DNA of 64,000 bases, from NCBI RefSeq assembly GCF_030053595.1, contig NZ_JASGBQ010000007.1:1-64000 (forward strand), in the 5' to 3' direction. The DNA comes from Fusibacillus kribbianus. GTDB taxonomy: Bacteria; Bacillota; Clostridia; Lachnospirales; Lachnospiraceae. The notes beneath the pieces are model-generated. The model was given only the letters and a program-made list of their open reading frames with translations. It was not told the origin of the DNA and searched no databases. The position numbers and the translations under genes were made by a program. This document shows, piece by piece, positions 6,918 through 16,132 of this stretch (position 1 is its first letter; every line of letters starts with the position of its first letter).

Positions 6918-8072
6918 ATGGAAATCAAATCAGAAGCCAGATTAACTACATTTGAGGCAATCAGTATGATCGTGGGCAACAGTATAGGAACCGGAATTAT
7001 TGCGGTGCCCTATCTGGCGACGAAGAACAGCATGCTGGATGTGGTATGGATGGTGGCGCTTGCTTATGTTGTTAATGTGGTTCTGCATCTGATAATCGCA
7101 GAGCTGTCTTATAATAACGGAGGAGTACAGCTGGTCAAAAGCTTTGAAGGCGAACTGTTCCATGGTGCGGCAAAGAAAATATTCAGCTGGATTGTATTTG
7201 TTGTGTATGGATTGGCGATAATGCTTGGTGTAAGCGGGAACATTAATGGTGGGGCCCAGATATTCACAAACTGGTTTGGAATGCCTTTGTGGTCAGCGCA
7301 GCTTGTATATTATGTTATTGCAGGAAGCATAGTGTTCATGGGAATGAAGGCAGTTGGAATTGCACAGAAATATGCTGTGGTACTTCTCATGGGCATCGTG
7401 GCGGTCATGACAGCCGGAACATTTATGCGTCCGGTAAATGCACTGTATACGGCGACGTTTCACTGGAACAATCTGCTCGCACTTTACAGCATGGTAGTGT
7501 TTGCAACTTCAGCGAATCAGGCAGTAATTCAGGTGGTAAAGGGACTTGATGGGAATCCCGGCAAGATAAGAAAGTCAATATTCATCGGCTTCGGTCTCTC
7601 CTCTGTGTTTGTATTGATCGTGACAATGACGGTGCTGCTTGGGACAAAGGGGGAAATCAATAAGGAGCTCGCATATATGCAGCTTGGTGAGAGTATCGGA
7701 AAATGGGCAGTTATCCTGGCTGGAATTTTCTCGCTGTTTGCATTGCTGACTACTTTCTGGTCAAATACATTGGCTCTGCGTGATGTGGTCCATGAGCAGG
7801 TCGGCATTGGAAACCGTTTGAGCTGGCTTGCTGCCACGATTCCATGTATCCTGTTTGCCGTTTTTGGAGTAAACAGCTTTATTATTCTGACACGGATCAT
7901 GAGTGGTGTTGTGATTTTGGTCAGTATCATGCTTGTGCTTACCTATGGCAAATCAAGACGAAAAGCCGGCGCGAGTCCGATTTGCGGTGTGATAGGAAGT
8001 GTGCCTTTTCAGGTACTTATGGTTGCTTCAACGATCGTGTCGGCTGTGGGATCCCTCATTCCGTTAAGCTAG
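6918..8072 (+). CDS. Aromatic/hydrophobic amino acid permease (HAAAP-like)
   Basis: This 384-residue integral membrane protein has about eleven hydrophobic segments. The N-terminal MIVGNSIGTGIIAVPY is the substrate- and ion-binding broken helix of the APC superfamily, in the form seen in the tryptophan/tyrosine permease group (HAAAP). The likely role is proton-driven import of tryptophan, tyrosine or a related amino acid across the cytoplasmic membrane; the substrate cannot be read from sequence. An AGGAGA site precedes the ATG. The following metallophosphoesterase gene has its ribosome site overlapping this gene's stop, so the two are probably translated together. Confidence 0.75.
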   Translation: MEIKSEARLTTFEAISMIVGNSIGTGIIAVPYLATKNSMLDVVWMVALAYVVNVVLHLIIAELSYNNGGVQLVKSFEGELFHGAAKKIFSWIVFVVYGLAIMLGVSGNINGGAQIFTNWFGMPLWSAQLVYYVIAGSIVFMGMKAVGIAQKYAVVLLMGIVAVMTAGTFMRPVNALYTATFHWNNLLALYSMVVFATSANQAVIQVVKGLDGNPGKIRKSIFIGFGLSSVFVLIVTMTVLLGTKGEINKELAYMQLGESIGKWAVILAGIFSLFALLTTFWSNTLALRDVVHEQVGIGNRLSWLAATIPCILFAVFGVNSFIILTRIMSGVVILVSIMLVLTYGKSRRKAGASPICGVIGSVPFQVLMVASTIVSAVGSLIPLS

Positions 8073-8081
8073 GAGGCTTTT

Positions 8082-9119
8082 GTGTATAGTTCAGATAAGA
8101 TAAGACAGATAGATGATGAAACCTTTCAGGTGAGAATACCGGCAGACAGGGATTTTCGAATTTTGCAGCTGACGGACCTGCATTTGGGCTTTGGGCTTAT
8201 ATCGAAGGGCAGGGACAGGCTTGCGCTGGATGCTGTACGGATAATTATAAAAAGATCCAGACCGGATATGATAGTGCTGACCGGGGATTCTGTATTTCCG
8301 TTTTTACCAAAGGCAGGGACCTTGAACAACCGCAAACAGGCAAAGAAGCTGATGGCGTTTCTGGATGGTTTTCAAATCCCTTATACGCTGGTTTTTGGCA
8401 ATCATGATTGTGAAATGGGATCGACCTGCAATAAGGAAGAATTGGCACAACTGTTTAAAAAAGGAAAGTATTGCATATTCACAGAAGGCAGGAGGGCTCT
8501 TACAGGTGTGGGAAACTTTCTTATCGAATTAGTTGATAATTCCGGGAAAGTGCTTCTCCCGCTGGTTATGCTTGATTCCAATATGTACAGAGAGGGCGGC
8601 TGGTTTTACAGTGGGTTTGACTGTATTAAAGAGGATCAGGTCGATTGGTGTATGGAGCGTCTTAATGCACTGAAACAGCAGGATCCGGATATAAAGGCTA
8701 TGGCATTTTTTCATATGCCGCTTCGGGAATTTAAAGAGGCATATGAAAAAATGAAGCTCGGTGACAAAAGTGTCCTCTACCGGCATGGCAGTGTTGGCGA
8801 GAAGAATGAGTATTTTGGTATTTCAAAGTATGAGGGAACATTTTTTGACAGGGCAGCAGAGAATGGTGTGATAAAGTGGATGTTCTGCGGACATGATCAC
8901 TTAAATACATTGTCGCTCATATATAAGGGCATTCAGATGACTTATGGAATGTCAATCGATTACCTTGGTTACAAGGGCATAAAGAAAAGCTATATACAGC
9001 GAGGCGGAACGCTTATTACGAGGAAAGTGAACGGAAGCGTGGATATCAAAATGGTACCCCTTGGGGCGGTGGTGTCGACAAGGGTCAGAGGAGTGAAAGA
9101 AAAAACAGCCGGTTTGTAG
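8082..9119 (+). CDS. Calcineurin-like metallophosphoesterase
   Basis: This 345-residue protein has the full metallophosphoesterase motif set: D32-L-H34 in QLTDLHLG, GD near 68-69 (LTGDSVF), GNHD near 106-109, the single His in FFHMPL, and GHDH in FCGHDHLNT. These ligands bind two metals and hydrolyse phosphoesters. The arrangement and N-terminal RILQLTDLHLG resemble the purple-acid-phosphatase-like and icc-like branch. There is no signal peptide, so it should be cytoplasmic. The start is GTG at 8082, five bases after AGGAGG; that site overlaps the permease stop codon, which suggests coupling. Confidence 0.8.
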   Translation: MYSSDKIRQIDDETFQVRIPADRDFRILQLTDLHLGFGLISKGRDRLALDAVRIIIKRSRPDMIVLTGDSVFPFLPKAGTLNNRKQAKKLMAFLDGFQIPYTLVFGNHDCEMGSTCNKEELAQLFKKGKYCIFTEGRRALTGVGNFLIELVDNSGKVLLPLVMLDSNMYREGGWFYSGFDCIKEDQVDWCMERLNALKQQDPDIKAMAFFHMPLREFKEAYEKMKLGDKSVLYRHGSVGEKNEYFGISKYEGTFFDRAAENGVIKWMFCGHDHLNTLSLIYKGIQMTYGMSIDYLGYKGIKKSYIQRGGTLITRKVNGSVDIKMVPLGAVVSTRVRGVKEKTAGL

Positions 9120-9508
9120 TGTGTAAAGTGTTATACTTTGGATTTTAACAAATCAAAATTCCATAAAAGCTGCTTTGTTGCTCAGATCAAGGCATTGGTT
9201 TCTGTAATCCGGTTCATCCGGTCATAGGCCTCGTCCGTGTTCAGCAGTATTTACTTCAGACTCTTTCCCTCAGCATAACTGCCATAATCCAACTGACCGA
9301 TCTCTTTATTATGGTTTGCCTGCTTCTTCAAAAAAATGTACATGGCAGAAATGATTTTTTCCTTAGAAGAAAAATGACTGTACTACGAGGATTCTTGGTA
9401 TAGTCAGAAACAAAGACTCCTGCTATAATAAAATCAGAGCTGAATGGAATTGGCTTTGTAAATGGAGAAATGGATGTTGCCTGTTTGGGCAGAGGGGGGA
9501 CGGGGAAT
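9120..9508. other. Non-coding stretch with a minus-strand gene remnant
   Basis: On the minus strand 9301-9182 reads IGQLDYGSYAEGKSLK, a stop, then ILLNTDEAYDRMNRITETNALI, and a stop. This looks like the end of a decayed coding gene with an internal nonsense codon. The rest shows no gene. TATAAT at 9424-9429 is the probable -10 box for the DUF3784 gene. Confidence 0.35.
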
Positions 9509-9811
9509 ATGGTTGTGGCGATTATTCTTGGTGCAATAGGTGCCCTCTTCCTCGTACTCGGTTATTTATTATGGAAAAAAGAAAGAATTTCGCTCCTTCA
9601 TCAATATCATTATGATAAAGTATCGGAGGAGGACAAGAAGGCTTTTTGTGCAGTTTCGGGAAAAGGTGTGACGGTGATGGGCGCGGGAAGCCTGATCAGC
9701 GGCGTGCTGGTGGGGATCACTGGTTCAAAATGGAGTATGATTGCGTTTTTAGTCGGTTTTCTGGTGGGACTTGGAATGCTGATCTATGCAGGAATCCGGT
9801 ATAATCAGTGA
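9509..9811 (+). CDS. DUF3784-family small membrane protein
   Basis: This is a 100-residue protein with an N-terminal hydrophobic helix (about 2-23), the loop LWKKERISLLHQYHYDKV, and two further hydrophobic helices (about 53-72 and 76-97). The WKKERISLLHQYHYDKV...EEDKKAFC signature is that of the DUF3784 family, common in Clostridia and of unknown function. The start is placed at 9509 because a GGGGGGA purine run lies at good distance; the ATG at 9470 has its site almost touching. Confidence 0.75.
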   Translation: MVVAIILGAIGALFLVLGYLLWKKERISLLHQYHYDKVSEEDKKAFCAVSGKGVTVMGAGSLISGVLVGITGSKWSMIAFLVGFLVGLGMLIYAGIRYNQ

Positions 9812-9850
9812 AGAACAGGCCAGATGAAAAGTGAGGGACGATTTTGTCAA

Positions 9851-10405
9851 ATGGATAAGACTCAATTGATTGAAAATGTGATTGAACAGATAAAGGAGAT
9901 CCAGCTTAAGCTGGGATTCGCAAAAGAGACTACAAGGCTGTATTTTCCGGTGGAGTCTTTGTGTCAGCTGCTGCGGACGGAACCGATGAACGGGGCAAAG
10001 CTGCTTTCCATATTGGAGAGTGACAAAAGTTTCGATGAAACGGTGCTGGGCCACATCCGTTTTTTTCTTTGTAAAGGGGAAAGGATGGAGGTGCGGATCC
10101 CTGCAGAAGGTGCCGCTTATGTGCATGAGTCTGTGCCGGATCCGCCGTTTCTGGTAAGTATGATCGGGCTGTTTCAGGAACATCATCATTTGACCATAGA
10201 CGAGATCTGCACATGCTTTGCGGCGTTCAATGAACATTATGTCTGTGAAAAGATGCAGCCGGGAGCTGATTTTGACTACGTACTGTATTTTCCTGATCAA
10301 AAGCCGGATCCCTGGCATTACTGTATCCGGATGGAAATGGGACATACCATTTATCATCGGTTTACGGAGGCGGATTACCGAGCAATCATAAGTCCAGGGT
10401 CATAA
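9851..10405 (+). CDS. DUF3877-like protein, unknown function
   Basis: This 184-residue protein looks soluble. The start MDKTQLIENVIEQIKEIQLKLGF and the following YFPVESLCQLL match the beginning of the DUF3877 family as I remember it, which is restricted to Clostridia. The middle contains MEVRIPAEGAAYVHE, and the end has the aromatic segment WHYCIRMEMGHTIYHRFTEADY. An in-frame ATG at 9824 would add nine residues; it lacks a clear ribosome site, but the site for 9851 (GAGGGA) is also rather far. No role is known. Confidence 0.6.
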   Translation: MDKTQLIENVIEQIKEIQLKLGFAKETTRLYFPVESLCQLLRTEPMNGAKLLSILESDKSFDETVLGHIRFFLCKGERMEVRIPAEGAAYVHESVPDPPFLVSMIGLFQEHHHLTIDEICTCFAAFNEHYVCEKMQPGADFDYVLYFPDQKPDPWHYCIRMEMGHTIYHRFTEADYRAIISPGS

Positions 10406-10541
10406 CATGGCAGGAAGAGGCAGCGGGGAAGCTATCATAAGCAACAGTGAAGTGGAACTTGCTGAGCAGGGCGGATGCGTCCATGTATCGGAAAAAAACA
10501 GGAGTATGGAATAATAGCTTTGAGCGTGGGGGGGGGTAAAA

Positions 10542-11864
10542 ATGAAAAAACGGGAAGCTTTTCGTTCCAGATGGGGATTTATTCTTGCCTGTATCGGATC
10601 GGCAGTGGGAATGGGAAATATCTGGATGTTTCCGACCAGAGTCTCTCTTTATGGAGGCGGATCTTTTATTATTCCCTATCTGATTTTTGTTGTGCTGATC
10701 GGTTCGACCGGTATTATCGGTGAGATGAGCTTTGGCCGTGCGACCAGATCGGGCCCGGTGGATGCCTTTGGTTCTGCCTGTGGGCGGAGAGGAAAGCGGA
10801 AGCTGGGAGAAGGTATTGGCCTTATTCCGGTGCTGGGGTCTTTGGCCATGGCAATCGGCTATACCATTGTGCTTGGCTGGATTCTCAGGTATGCAGTGGG
10901 AGCCTTTATGGGGACAACGCTGGCCCCGCAGGACATAGACGGCTTCGCAGCTGCGTTCGGAACCATGGCCTCCGCTTTTGGAAATAATGGCTGGCTGTTG
11001 GGAGCCCTTGCCATCGGCATGATTATTCTGATGTTTGGTGTGGGAAAAGGAATTGAGAAGGCCAATAAGATCATGATGCCGATCTTCTTTTTCCTGTTTG
11101 TTGTGCTCGGCGTTTATGTGGTTTTCCAGCCGGGGGCGGTGGAGGGTTACCGGTATATTTTTCGGGTGGATGCTAAGGCTCTGGCCGATCCGGTTACCTG
11201 GATCTATGCTCTTGGACAGGCGTTTTTCTCTCTGTCCATTGCAGGAAACGGAACTTTGATCTATGGCTCCTATCTGTCAGACGAGGAGGATATTCCAGCT
11301 TCGGCAGCGCGGGTGGCTTTATTTGATACGATAGCGGCAATTCTGGCGGCACTGGTGATCATTCCGGCCATGGCAACGACAGGAACCCGGCTGAATCAGG
11401 GCGGCCCGGGGCTTATGTTTATCTTCCTTCCCAATCTGTTTCGATCCATGCCGGGCGGCACTGTGGTGGCAATGATCTTTTTTGTGGCGGTACTGGTTGC
11501 CGGTATGTCGTCACTGATCAATCTGTATGAGGCACCGATTGCCACTGTACAGGAAAAATTTGGCCTGGGACGCGTTTCAGCCTGTGCAGTTGTGGGCATT
11601 TTCAGCGGAGCTGCTGCTGTTTGTATCCAGGGAATTGTTTCCGGATGGATGGACGTGCTTTCCATTTATATCTGCCCCCTCGGCGCCGGACTTGCAGCAA
11701 TCATGTTCTTCTGGGTGTGCGGAAAGCGATATGTGGAGGAGCAGGTCAATCTGGGAAGGAAAAAGCCGGTGGGAAAGATGTTCTATCCCCTCTGTAAATA
11801 TGTATTCTGTCCGGTCTGCTTCCTGGTTTTGATCCTGGGTATCGTACTGGGAGGGATCGGCTGA
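10542..11864 (+). CDS. Neurotransmitter:sodium symporter (NSS/SNF) family transporter
   Basis: This 440-residue polytopic protein has about eleven helices. The first helix reads WGFILACIGSAVGMGNIWMFP, the sodium- and substrate-binding unwound TM1 of the NSS family (LeuT, TnaT, MhsT). GQAFFSLSIAGNGTLIYGSYL is the matching TM6. It should import an amino acid, possibly tryptophan, tyrosine or a branched-chain residue, coupled to sodium. The ribosome site is a long G run before the ATG. The transglutaminase-like gene follows after six bases in the same operon. Confidence 0.85.
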   Translation: MKKREAFRSRWGFILACIGSAVGMGNIWMFPTRVSLYGGGSFIIPYLIFVVLIGSTGIIGEMSFGRATRSGPVDAFGSACGRRGKRKLGEGIGLIPVLGSLAMAIGYTIVLGWILRYAVGAFMGTTLAPQDIDGFAAAFGTMASAFGNNGWLLGALAIGMIILMFGVGKGIEKANKIMMPIFFFLFVVLGVYVVFQPGAVEGYRYIFRVDAKALADPVTWIYALGQAFFSLSIAGNGTLIYGSYLSDEEDIPASAARVALFDTIAAILAALVIIPAMATTGTRLNQGGPGLMFIFLPNLFRSMPGGTVVAMIFFVAVLVAGMSSLINLYEAPIATVQEKFGLGRVSACAVVGIFSGAAAVCIQGIVSGWMDVLSIYICPLGAGLAAIMFFWVCGKRYVEEQVNLGRKKPVGKMFYPLCKYVFCPVCFLVLILGIVLGGIG

Positions 11865-11870
11865 TCGATC

Positions 11871-12929
11871 ATGATGAAAGAAAACAATTATTACTATAAT
11901 CAGATGGACAAAAGACAGCAGAAAGCCTATCAGGCCATGAGGACCGGGCTTTGTTCGCTGGCACCGTCTTTTCCGGTACCATGGCTGGAGACCGGAGAAC
12001 TGAATGATATATATTTCCGGCTTCGGCTGGACCATCCGGAGATATTCTGGACCTCTGGCTTTCGCTATCGGTATTATCCGGATTCGGAAAATGTGGAGCT
12101 GATGCCGGATTATCTTTTTAAGAAAAATAAGATCATGGAGCATCAGAAGGCCATGGAAGCCAGAGTGAGGAAGCTGGCAGGACAGGCAGAAAAGCTGGAT
12201 GAAAAGGGAAAAGAGCTTTTTATCCATGATTTTATTTGTCAGAATGTCCGCTATGACAAGCTGAAAAAGGCTTATTCCCATGAGATCATCGGCCCTCTTG
12301 GTCAGGGAGTAGGAGTGTGCGAGGGGATCGCAAAGGCAGTTAAGATCCTCTGTGATACCCTTGGCATCTGGTGTATGATCGCTTTATCCGGTTCGAATCC
12401 GGAGAAGGGCATCAAATACCGCCATGCCTGGAATGTTGTCAGGCTGGGCGGAACCTATTACCATCTCGACGCGACTTTCGACAATACCATCAGCAAAGAG
12501 CATGGAATCCGTTACGATTATTATAATCTCAGCGATGGGCAGATTTTTCGGGATCACGAGCCGGTGATCTGGAAGGTGCCGGTCTGTGATGACGGGGCTC
12601 ACAGCTATTATCGGGAGAAAAAATTAACTTTCACGAAGTATGAGGATGTGAGGAAGCGGAGCGCCCAGGCGGCAAAGAAGGGACGGGAATTCGTTTTTCA
12701 GTGGCGGGGCGGTTATCTGACAAAAGAGGTTCTTAAGGAGCTTCTGGCGATCCTGGAGGAAGAGGCGGAAAAACAGGGAAAATATGCACTTTTGTCGCTT
12801 AACTGGCCTCAGGCGGTACTGCGGATTTCCTTTGAAGCTTCGGTTCCGGAAAATCAGATCGTGGTGGAGGAACAGAATCCGGAACTGGCAGAAGGGGATA
12901 TGCCGCAAAACGTGGAAGAAGCGGAATAA
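11871..12929 (+). CDS. Transglutaminase-like (cysteine peptidase fold) protein
   Basis: This is a 352-residue protein with no signal peptide. The catalytic triad is visible: C150 in GVCEGIAKAVKILCDTLGI, H185 in RHAWNVVRLGGTYYHLD, and D200 in the same strand. This is the order and spacing of the transglutaminase core. Bacterial members are often peptidases or are inactive. The C-terminal third (about 260-352) is charged and not recognised. ATG-ATG doublets leave the start ambiguous by one codon. It is likely co-transcribed with the symporter. Confidence 0.7.
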   Translation: MMKENNYYYNQMDKRQQKAYQAMRTGLCSLAPSFPVPWLETGELNDIYFRLRLDHPEIFWTSGFRYRYYPDSENVELMPDYLFKKNKIMEHQKAMEARVRKLAGQAEKLDEKGKELFIHDFICQNVRYDKLKKAYSHEIIGPLGQGVGVCEGIAKAVKILCDTLGIWCMIALSGSNPEKGIKYRHAWNVVRLGGTYYHLDATFDNTISKEHGIRYDYYNLSDGQIFRDHEPVIWKVPVCDDGAHSYYREKKLTFTKYEDVRKRSAQAAKKGREFVFQWRGGYLTKEVLKELLAILEEEAEKQGKYALLSLNWPQAVLRISFEASVPENQIVVEEQNPELAEGDMPQNVEEAE

Positions 12930-12998
12930 GGGCTTTTACGGATGGGATAATCCGATACAATAAAGGCAAATATACAGAAACAACAAAGGAGAGGGAAA

Positions 12999-14291
12999 AT
13001 GAAACAGGATATGATTGTAATTTTGGATCTGGGAAGCACGGAGAATACGGTGCTGGCCCGTCAGATCCGTGACTTGGGCGTCTACAGCGAGATCCATCCC
13101 CACGATATTACGGTGGAGGAGCTTCGCGGGCTGGATAACGTGAAGGGTGTGATCCTGAATGGTGGGGAAAACCGGATCGTGGACGGAAAGCCTGTAGTGG
13201 TTCGTCCGGAGCTGTACAACTGCGGATATCCGATGATCTCTGTGGATTATCCGGAGTCAAAATGCGAAAAGCAGTATGAGGAGCTTCCGACAGAGGAAGA
13301 ATTGAAGGCTTTTGTATTCCAGGAGTGCCATGCTGAGCCGAACTGGAACATGAAAAACTTCATTGAGGATCAGGTGGAGCTGGTGCGCAGGCAGGTGGGA
13401 GACAGAAAGGTTCTTCTGGCCCTGTCCGGCGGTGTGGATTCGTCGGTGGTTGCGGCGCTTCTTATTAAAGCCATCGGCAAGCAGCTGGTGTGCGTCCACG
13501 TCAACCATGGTCTGATGCGTAAAAATGAATCGGAGAGCGTGGTGGAAGTTTTCCGCAATCAGCTTCATGCCAATCTGATCTATGTGGACGCTACGGAGCG
13601 TTTCCTCGGCAAGCTGGAAAATGTGGCGGATCCGGAGAAAAAGCGCAAGATCATCGGCGGAGAATTTATCCGCGTGTTTGAGGAGGAGGCAAGAAAGCTG
13701 GAGGGAATCGATTTCCTGGGACAGGGAACCATTTATCCCGATATCATCGAAAGCGGCACAAAGACAGCCAAGATGGTAAAATCCCATCACAATGTGGGAG
13801 GTCTTCCTGAGGATCTGCAGTTTGAACTGGTTGAGCCCTTAAAGCAGCTGTTTAAGGACGAGGTGCGTGCCTGCGGCATCGAACTGGGACTTCCGGCTTC
13901 CATGGTATACCGTCAGCCCTTCCCCGGACCGGGACTTGGCGTCCGCTGCCTGGGCGCGATCACCAGAGATAGGCTGGAAGCAGTCCGTGAGTCCGATGCC
14001 ATCCTCCGTGAGGAGTTTGCCAGAGCAGGGCTGGACAAGAAGGTATGGCAGTATTTTACCGTTGTGCCGGATTTCAAATCTGTCGGCATGAAAAATCACG
14101 CCAGATGCTTTGAGTATATGGTCATTATCCGCGCCATCAACACGGTCGATGCCATGACTGCCACCATTGAGAAGGTAGACTGGGAGGTTCTGGAGCGGAT
14201 CACCAACCGGATCCTGGCTGAGGTGGACAATGTCAACCGGGTGTGCTATGATATGAGCCCGAAGCCGCCGGCTACCATTGAATTCGAGTAG
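12999..14291 (+). CDS. guaA: GMP synthase with vestigial glutaminase domain
   Basis: This enzyme makes GMP from XMP, ATP and an amino donor. The 430-residue protein has a complete ATP-pyrophosphatase part: SGGVDS at 143-148, then the GTIYPDIIESG and KSHHNVGGLP segments, and the usual dimerisation domain ending CYDMSPKPPATIEFE. The N-terminal glutamine amidotransferase domain is only about 110 residues. It keeps the first strands (VILDLGSTENTVLARQIRDLGV, ILNGG) but lacks the catalytic Cys of the GICYG loop and the His-Pro-Glu end. Full GuaA proteins have about 510-525 residues. Ammonia or a separate glutaminase subunit is the likely nitrogen source. AAAGGAGAGG precedes the ATG. Confidence 0.9.
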   Translation: MKQDMIVILDLGSTENTVLARQIRDLGVYSEIHPHDITVEELRGLDNVKGVILNGGENRIVDGKPVVVRPELYNCGYPMISVDYPESKCEKQYEELPTEEELKAFVFQECHAEPNWNMKNFIEDQVELVRRQVGDRKVLLALSGGVDSSVVAALLIKAIGKQLVCVHVNHGLMRKNESESVVEVFRNQLHANLIYVDATERFLGKLENVADPEKKRKIIGGEFIRVFEEEARKLEGIDFLGQGTIYPDIIESGTKTAKMVKSHHNVGGLPEDLQFELVEPLKQLFKDEVRACGIELGLPASMVYRQPFPGPGLGVRCLGAITRDRLEAVRESDAILREEFARAGLDKKVWQYFTVVPDFKSVGMKNHARCFEYMVIIRAINTVDAMTATIEKVDWEVLERITNRILAEVDNVNRVCYDMSPKPPATIEFE

Positions 14292-14379
14292 AACAATTGA
14301 TGCTTTCCGAACTCTACGCTCCGCAGGTTGCCGTTCTTTATGAAAAGAGATATGATTTTTCCATAAAGGAGGAAGCATT

Positions 14380-14961
14380 ATGTGTTATGTAAACGGAAAG
14401 ACCATCAGGGAATTGCGGGAGAAGCGCAGGTTCACCCAGAGGGAACTGGCGGAAAAGATCTGTGTCAGCGATAAAACGGTATCGAAATGGGAAACCGGAA
14501 AAGGGTTTCCGGATGTGGTGGTTATCGAAGATCTGGCGAAGGCTCTGGGGGTATCCATCGCCGAGCTGCTGACCGGCGATCTGAAGGAAAATGAAAATCC
14601 GTCGGGAAATATGAAGAAAATGCATTTCTTTGTGTGCCCGATCTGTGGAAATGTGATAACATCAGTGGGACTGGGCTCTTTTTCCTGCTGCGGAGTCACT
14701 CTGCCGGGCGAGGAGCCGCAGTCCTGCGATAAAGAGCATGAAATTCATCTGGAAGAGGTGGATCTGGAGTATCATTTGTTCCTGGATCATCCCATGGAGA
14801 AAAAGCATTATGTGTCCTTTGTGGCCTATGTCACAGCGGAAAGCGTGGAGGTCGTGAAATTATATCCGGAGCAGGATATTTCGGTGAGATTCAGAAAAAA
14901 AGGGCACGGATTGCTGTATGTTTACTGCAACAGACATGGAATGTTTCAGATCCGGGTCTGA
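14380..14961 (+). CDS. XRE-type HTH fused to desulfoferrodoxin (superoxide reductase-like) domain
   Basis: This is a 193-residue protein. Residues 7-62 are a Cro/C1-type HTH (IRELREKRRFTQRELAEKI, KTVSKWETGKG). Residues 84-110 match the desulforedoxin iron site with C86-x-x-C89 and C103-C104. Residues 118-193 match the superoxide reductase domain, with candidate centre II ligands H120 (or H123), H137, H143, C183 and H186 in DHPMEKKHY and YCNRHG. Superoxide reductases turn superoxide into peroxide in anaerobes. Here the reaction or the iron state may control DNA binding. The gene has its own ribosome site and ends at a two-way terminator shared with purC. Confidence 0.8.
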   Translation: MCYVNGKTIRELREKRRFTQRELAEKICVSDKTVSKWETGKGFPDVVVIEDLAKALGVSIAELLTGDLKENENPSGNMKKMHFFVCPICGNVITSVGLGSFSCCGVTLPGEEPQSCDKEHEIHLEEVDLEYHLFLDHPMEKKHYVSFVAYVTAESVEVVKLYPEQDISVRFRKKGHGLLYVYCNRHGMFQIRV

Positions 14962-14970
14962 AAAAAGAAG

Positions 14971-15026
14971 GAGCAGCGCTCCGGCGGAGATTCTTTGATC
15001 TCACACCGGAAGTGCTGCTCGATTTT
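14971..15026. terminator. Bidirectional terminator between HTH-desulfoferrodoxin and purC
   Basis: GAGCAGC (14971-14977) pairs with GCTGCTC (15014-15020), with further CCGG pairing inside. T runs follow on the plus strand (GATTTTTT) and on the minus strand (CTTCTTTTTT). Confidence 0.8.
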
Positions 15027-15041
15027 TTGCAGAATCAGAAT

Positions 15042-15902
15042 TTACAGCTTTTCGCCGGTCAGCATCTCATAGGCCTGGAGATACTTGCCGATGGTCTTGT
15101 CCACGATGTCCTGGGGCAGGGTCCAGTCGTTGCCGGGGTTTGCCTTCAGCCAGTCGCGGGCGAACTGCTTGTCGAAGGAGGGCTGTCCATGGCCGGGCTC
15201 ATATCCGTCGGCAGGCCAGAACCGGGAGCTGTCAGGGGTGAGCATCTCGTCGCCGATGACAATGTTACCTTCCTCATCGAGACCAAATTCAAATTTGGTG
15301 TCGGCAATGATGATGCCGCGGCTCAGGGCATAATCGGCGCATTTTTTGTAGAGGGCGATGGTACAGTCGCGGAGCGTGGAGGCGTACTCCTCACCCTTGC
15401 CGGGGAAATATTTCTCCAGATGGGCAATGCTCTGCTCATAAGAGATATTTTCATCATGGTCACCGATCTCTGCCTTGGTGGAAGGGGTATAAATGGGCTC
15501 CGGCAGCTTGTCGGATTCCTTTAAGCCCTCGGGCAGGCGGATGCCGCATACGGTGCCGTCCTTCTGATAGCTGGCCCAGCCGCTTCCAGTGATGTAACCG
15601 CGGACGATGCACTCCAGAGGAAGCATGTTCAGCTTTTTGCACATCATGCTGTTTCCGTCGAATCTGGGCTGCTGGAAAAATTCAGGCATATCCTTCACAT
15701 CGGTGGAGATCATATGATTGGGAAGAATATCTTTGGTCAGGTCAAACCAGAATTTGGACATCTGGGTCAGGACCGTTCCCTTTTTTGTTACAGTATTGTT
15801 TAAGATCACATCAAAGCAGCTGATCCGGTCGGTAGCGACCATGATCAGGCTGTCGCCGTTGTCGTAAATCTCACGGACTTTTCCTTCCTTCATGGGTTTC
15901 AT
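15042..15902 (-). CDS. purC: Phosphoribosylaminoimidazole-succinocarboxamide synthase (SAICAR synthetase)
   Basis: PurC joins aspartate to CAIR using ATP in de novo purine synthesis. The 286-residue protein begins MKPMKEGKVREIYDNGDSL and has the ATP/CAIR-binding ATDRISCFDV and ECIVRGYITGSGWASY segments. The C-terminal IADTKFEFGLDEEG and DSSRFWP motifs complete the family set. The length is that of the longer clostridial and eukaryote-like form. The start is the ATG at 15902, eight bases after GCGAGG; a GTG three codons upstream is the alternative. It stands alone, convergent with the HTH-desulfoferrodoxin gene. Confidence 0.95.
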   Translation of the reverse strand: MKPMKEGKVREIYDNGDSLIMVATDRISCFDVILNNTVTKKGTVLTQMSKFWFDLTKDILPNHMISTDVKDMPEFFQQPRFDGNSMMCKKLNMLPLECIVRGYITGSGWASYQKDGTVCGIRLPEGLKESDKLPEPIYTPSTKAEIGDHDENISYEQSIAHLEKYFPGKGEEYASTLRDCTIALYKKCADYALSRGIIIADTKFEFGLDEEGNIVIGDEMLTPDSSRFWPADGYEPGHGQPSFDKQFARDWLKANPGNDWTLPQDIVDKTIGKYLQAYEMLTGEKL

Positions 15903-16132
15903 GTGGTACACCTCGCTATGATATTCTTAAATTAATTACTTATTACTATACAATAGATGAAGGGATTTTTAAACAAGGAATCCGCGGATTTTGAAAATTT
16001 GTGTAAATTTATGTGGTGCAAGGGATGGGAAAAGCGCTTTTTGGGCATTTTTGCGCCGGAGCATTGATATCCGGCGCAATTGTGATTATAATAAGAAACG
16101 GCAGAAAATTTTTGCAGAAGGAGACGAACGTG

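Noticed and set aside
12930-12998. Possible purine riboswitch before guaA
   Set aside because: The gap is only 69 bases and lacks the three-stem core and conserved loop bases.
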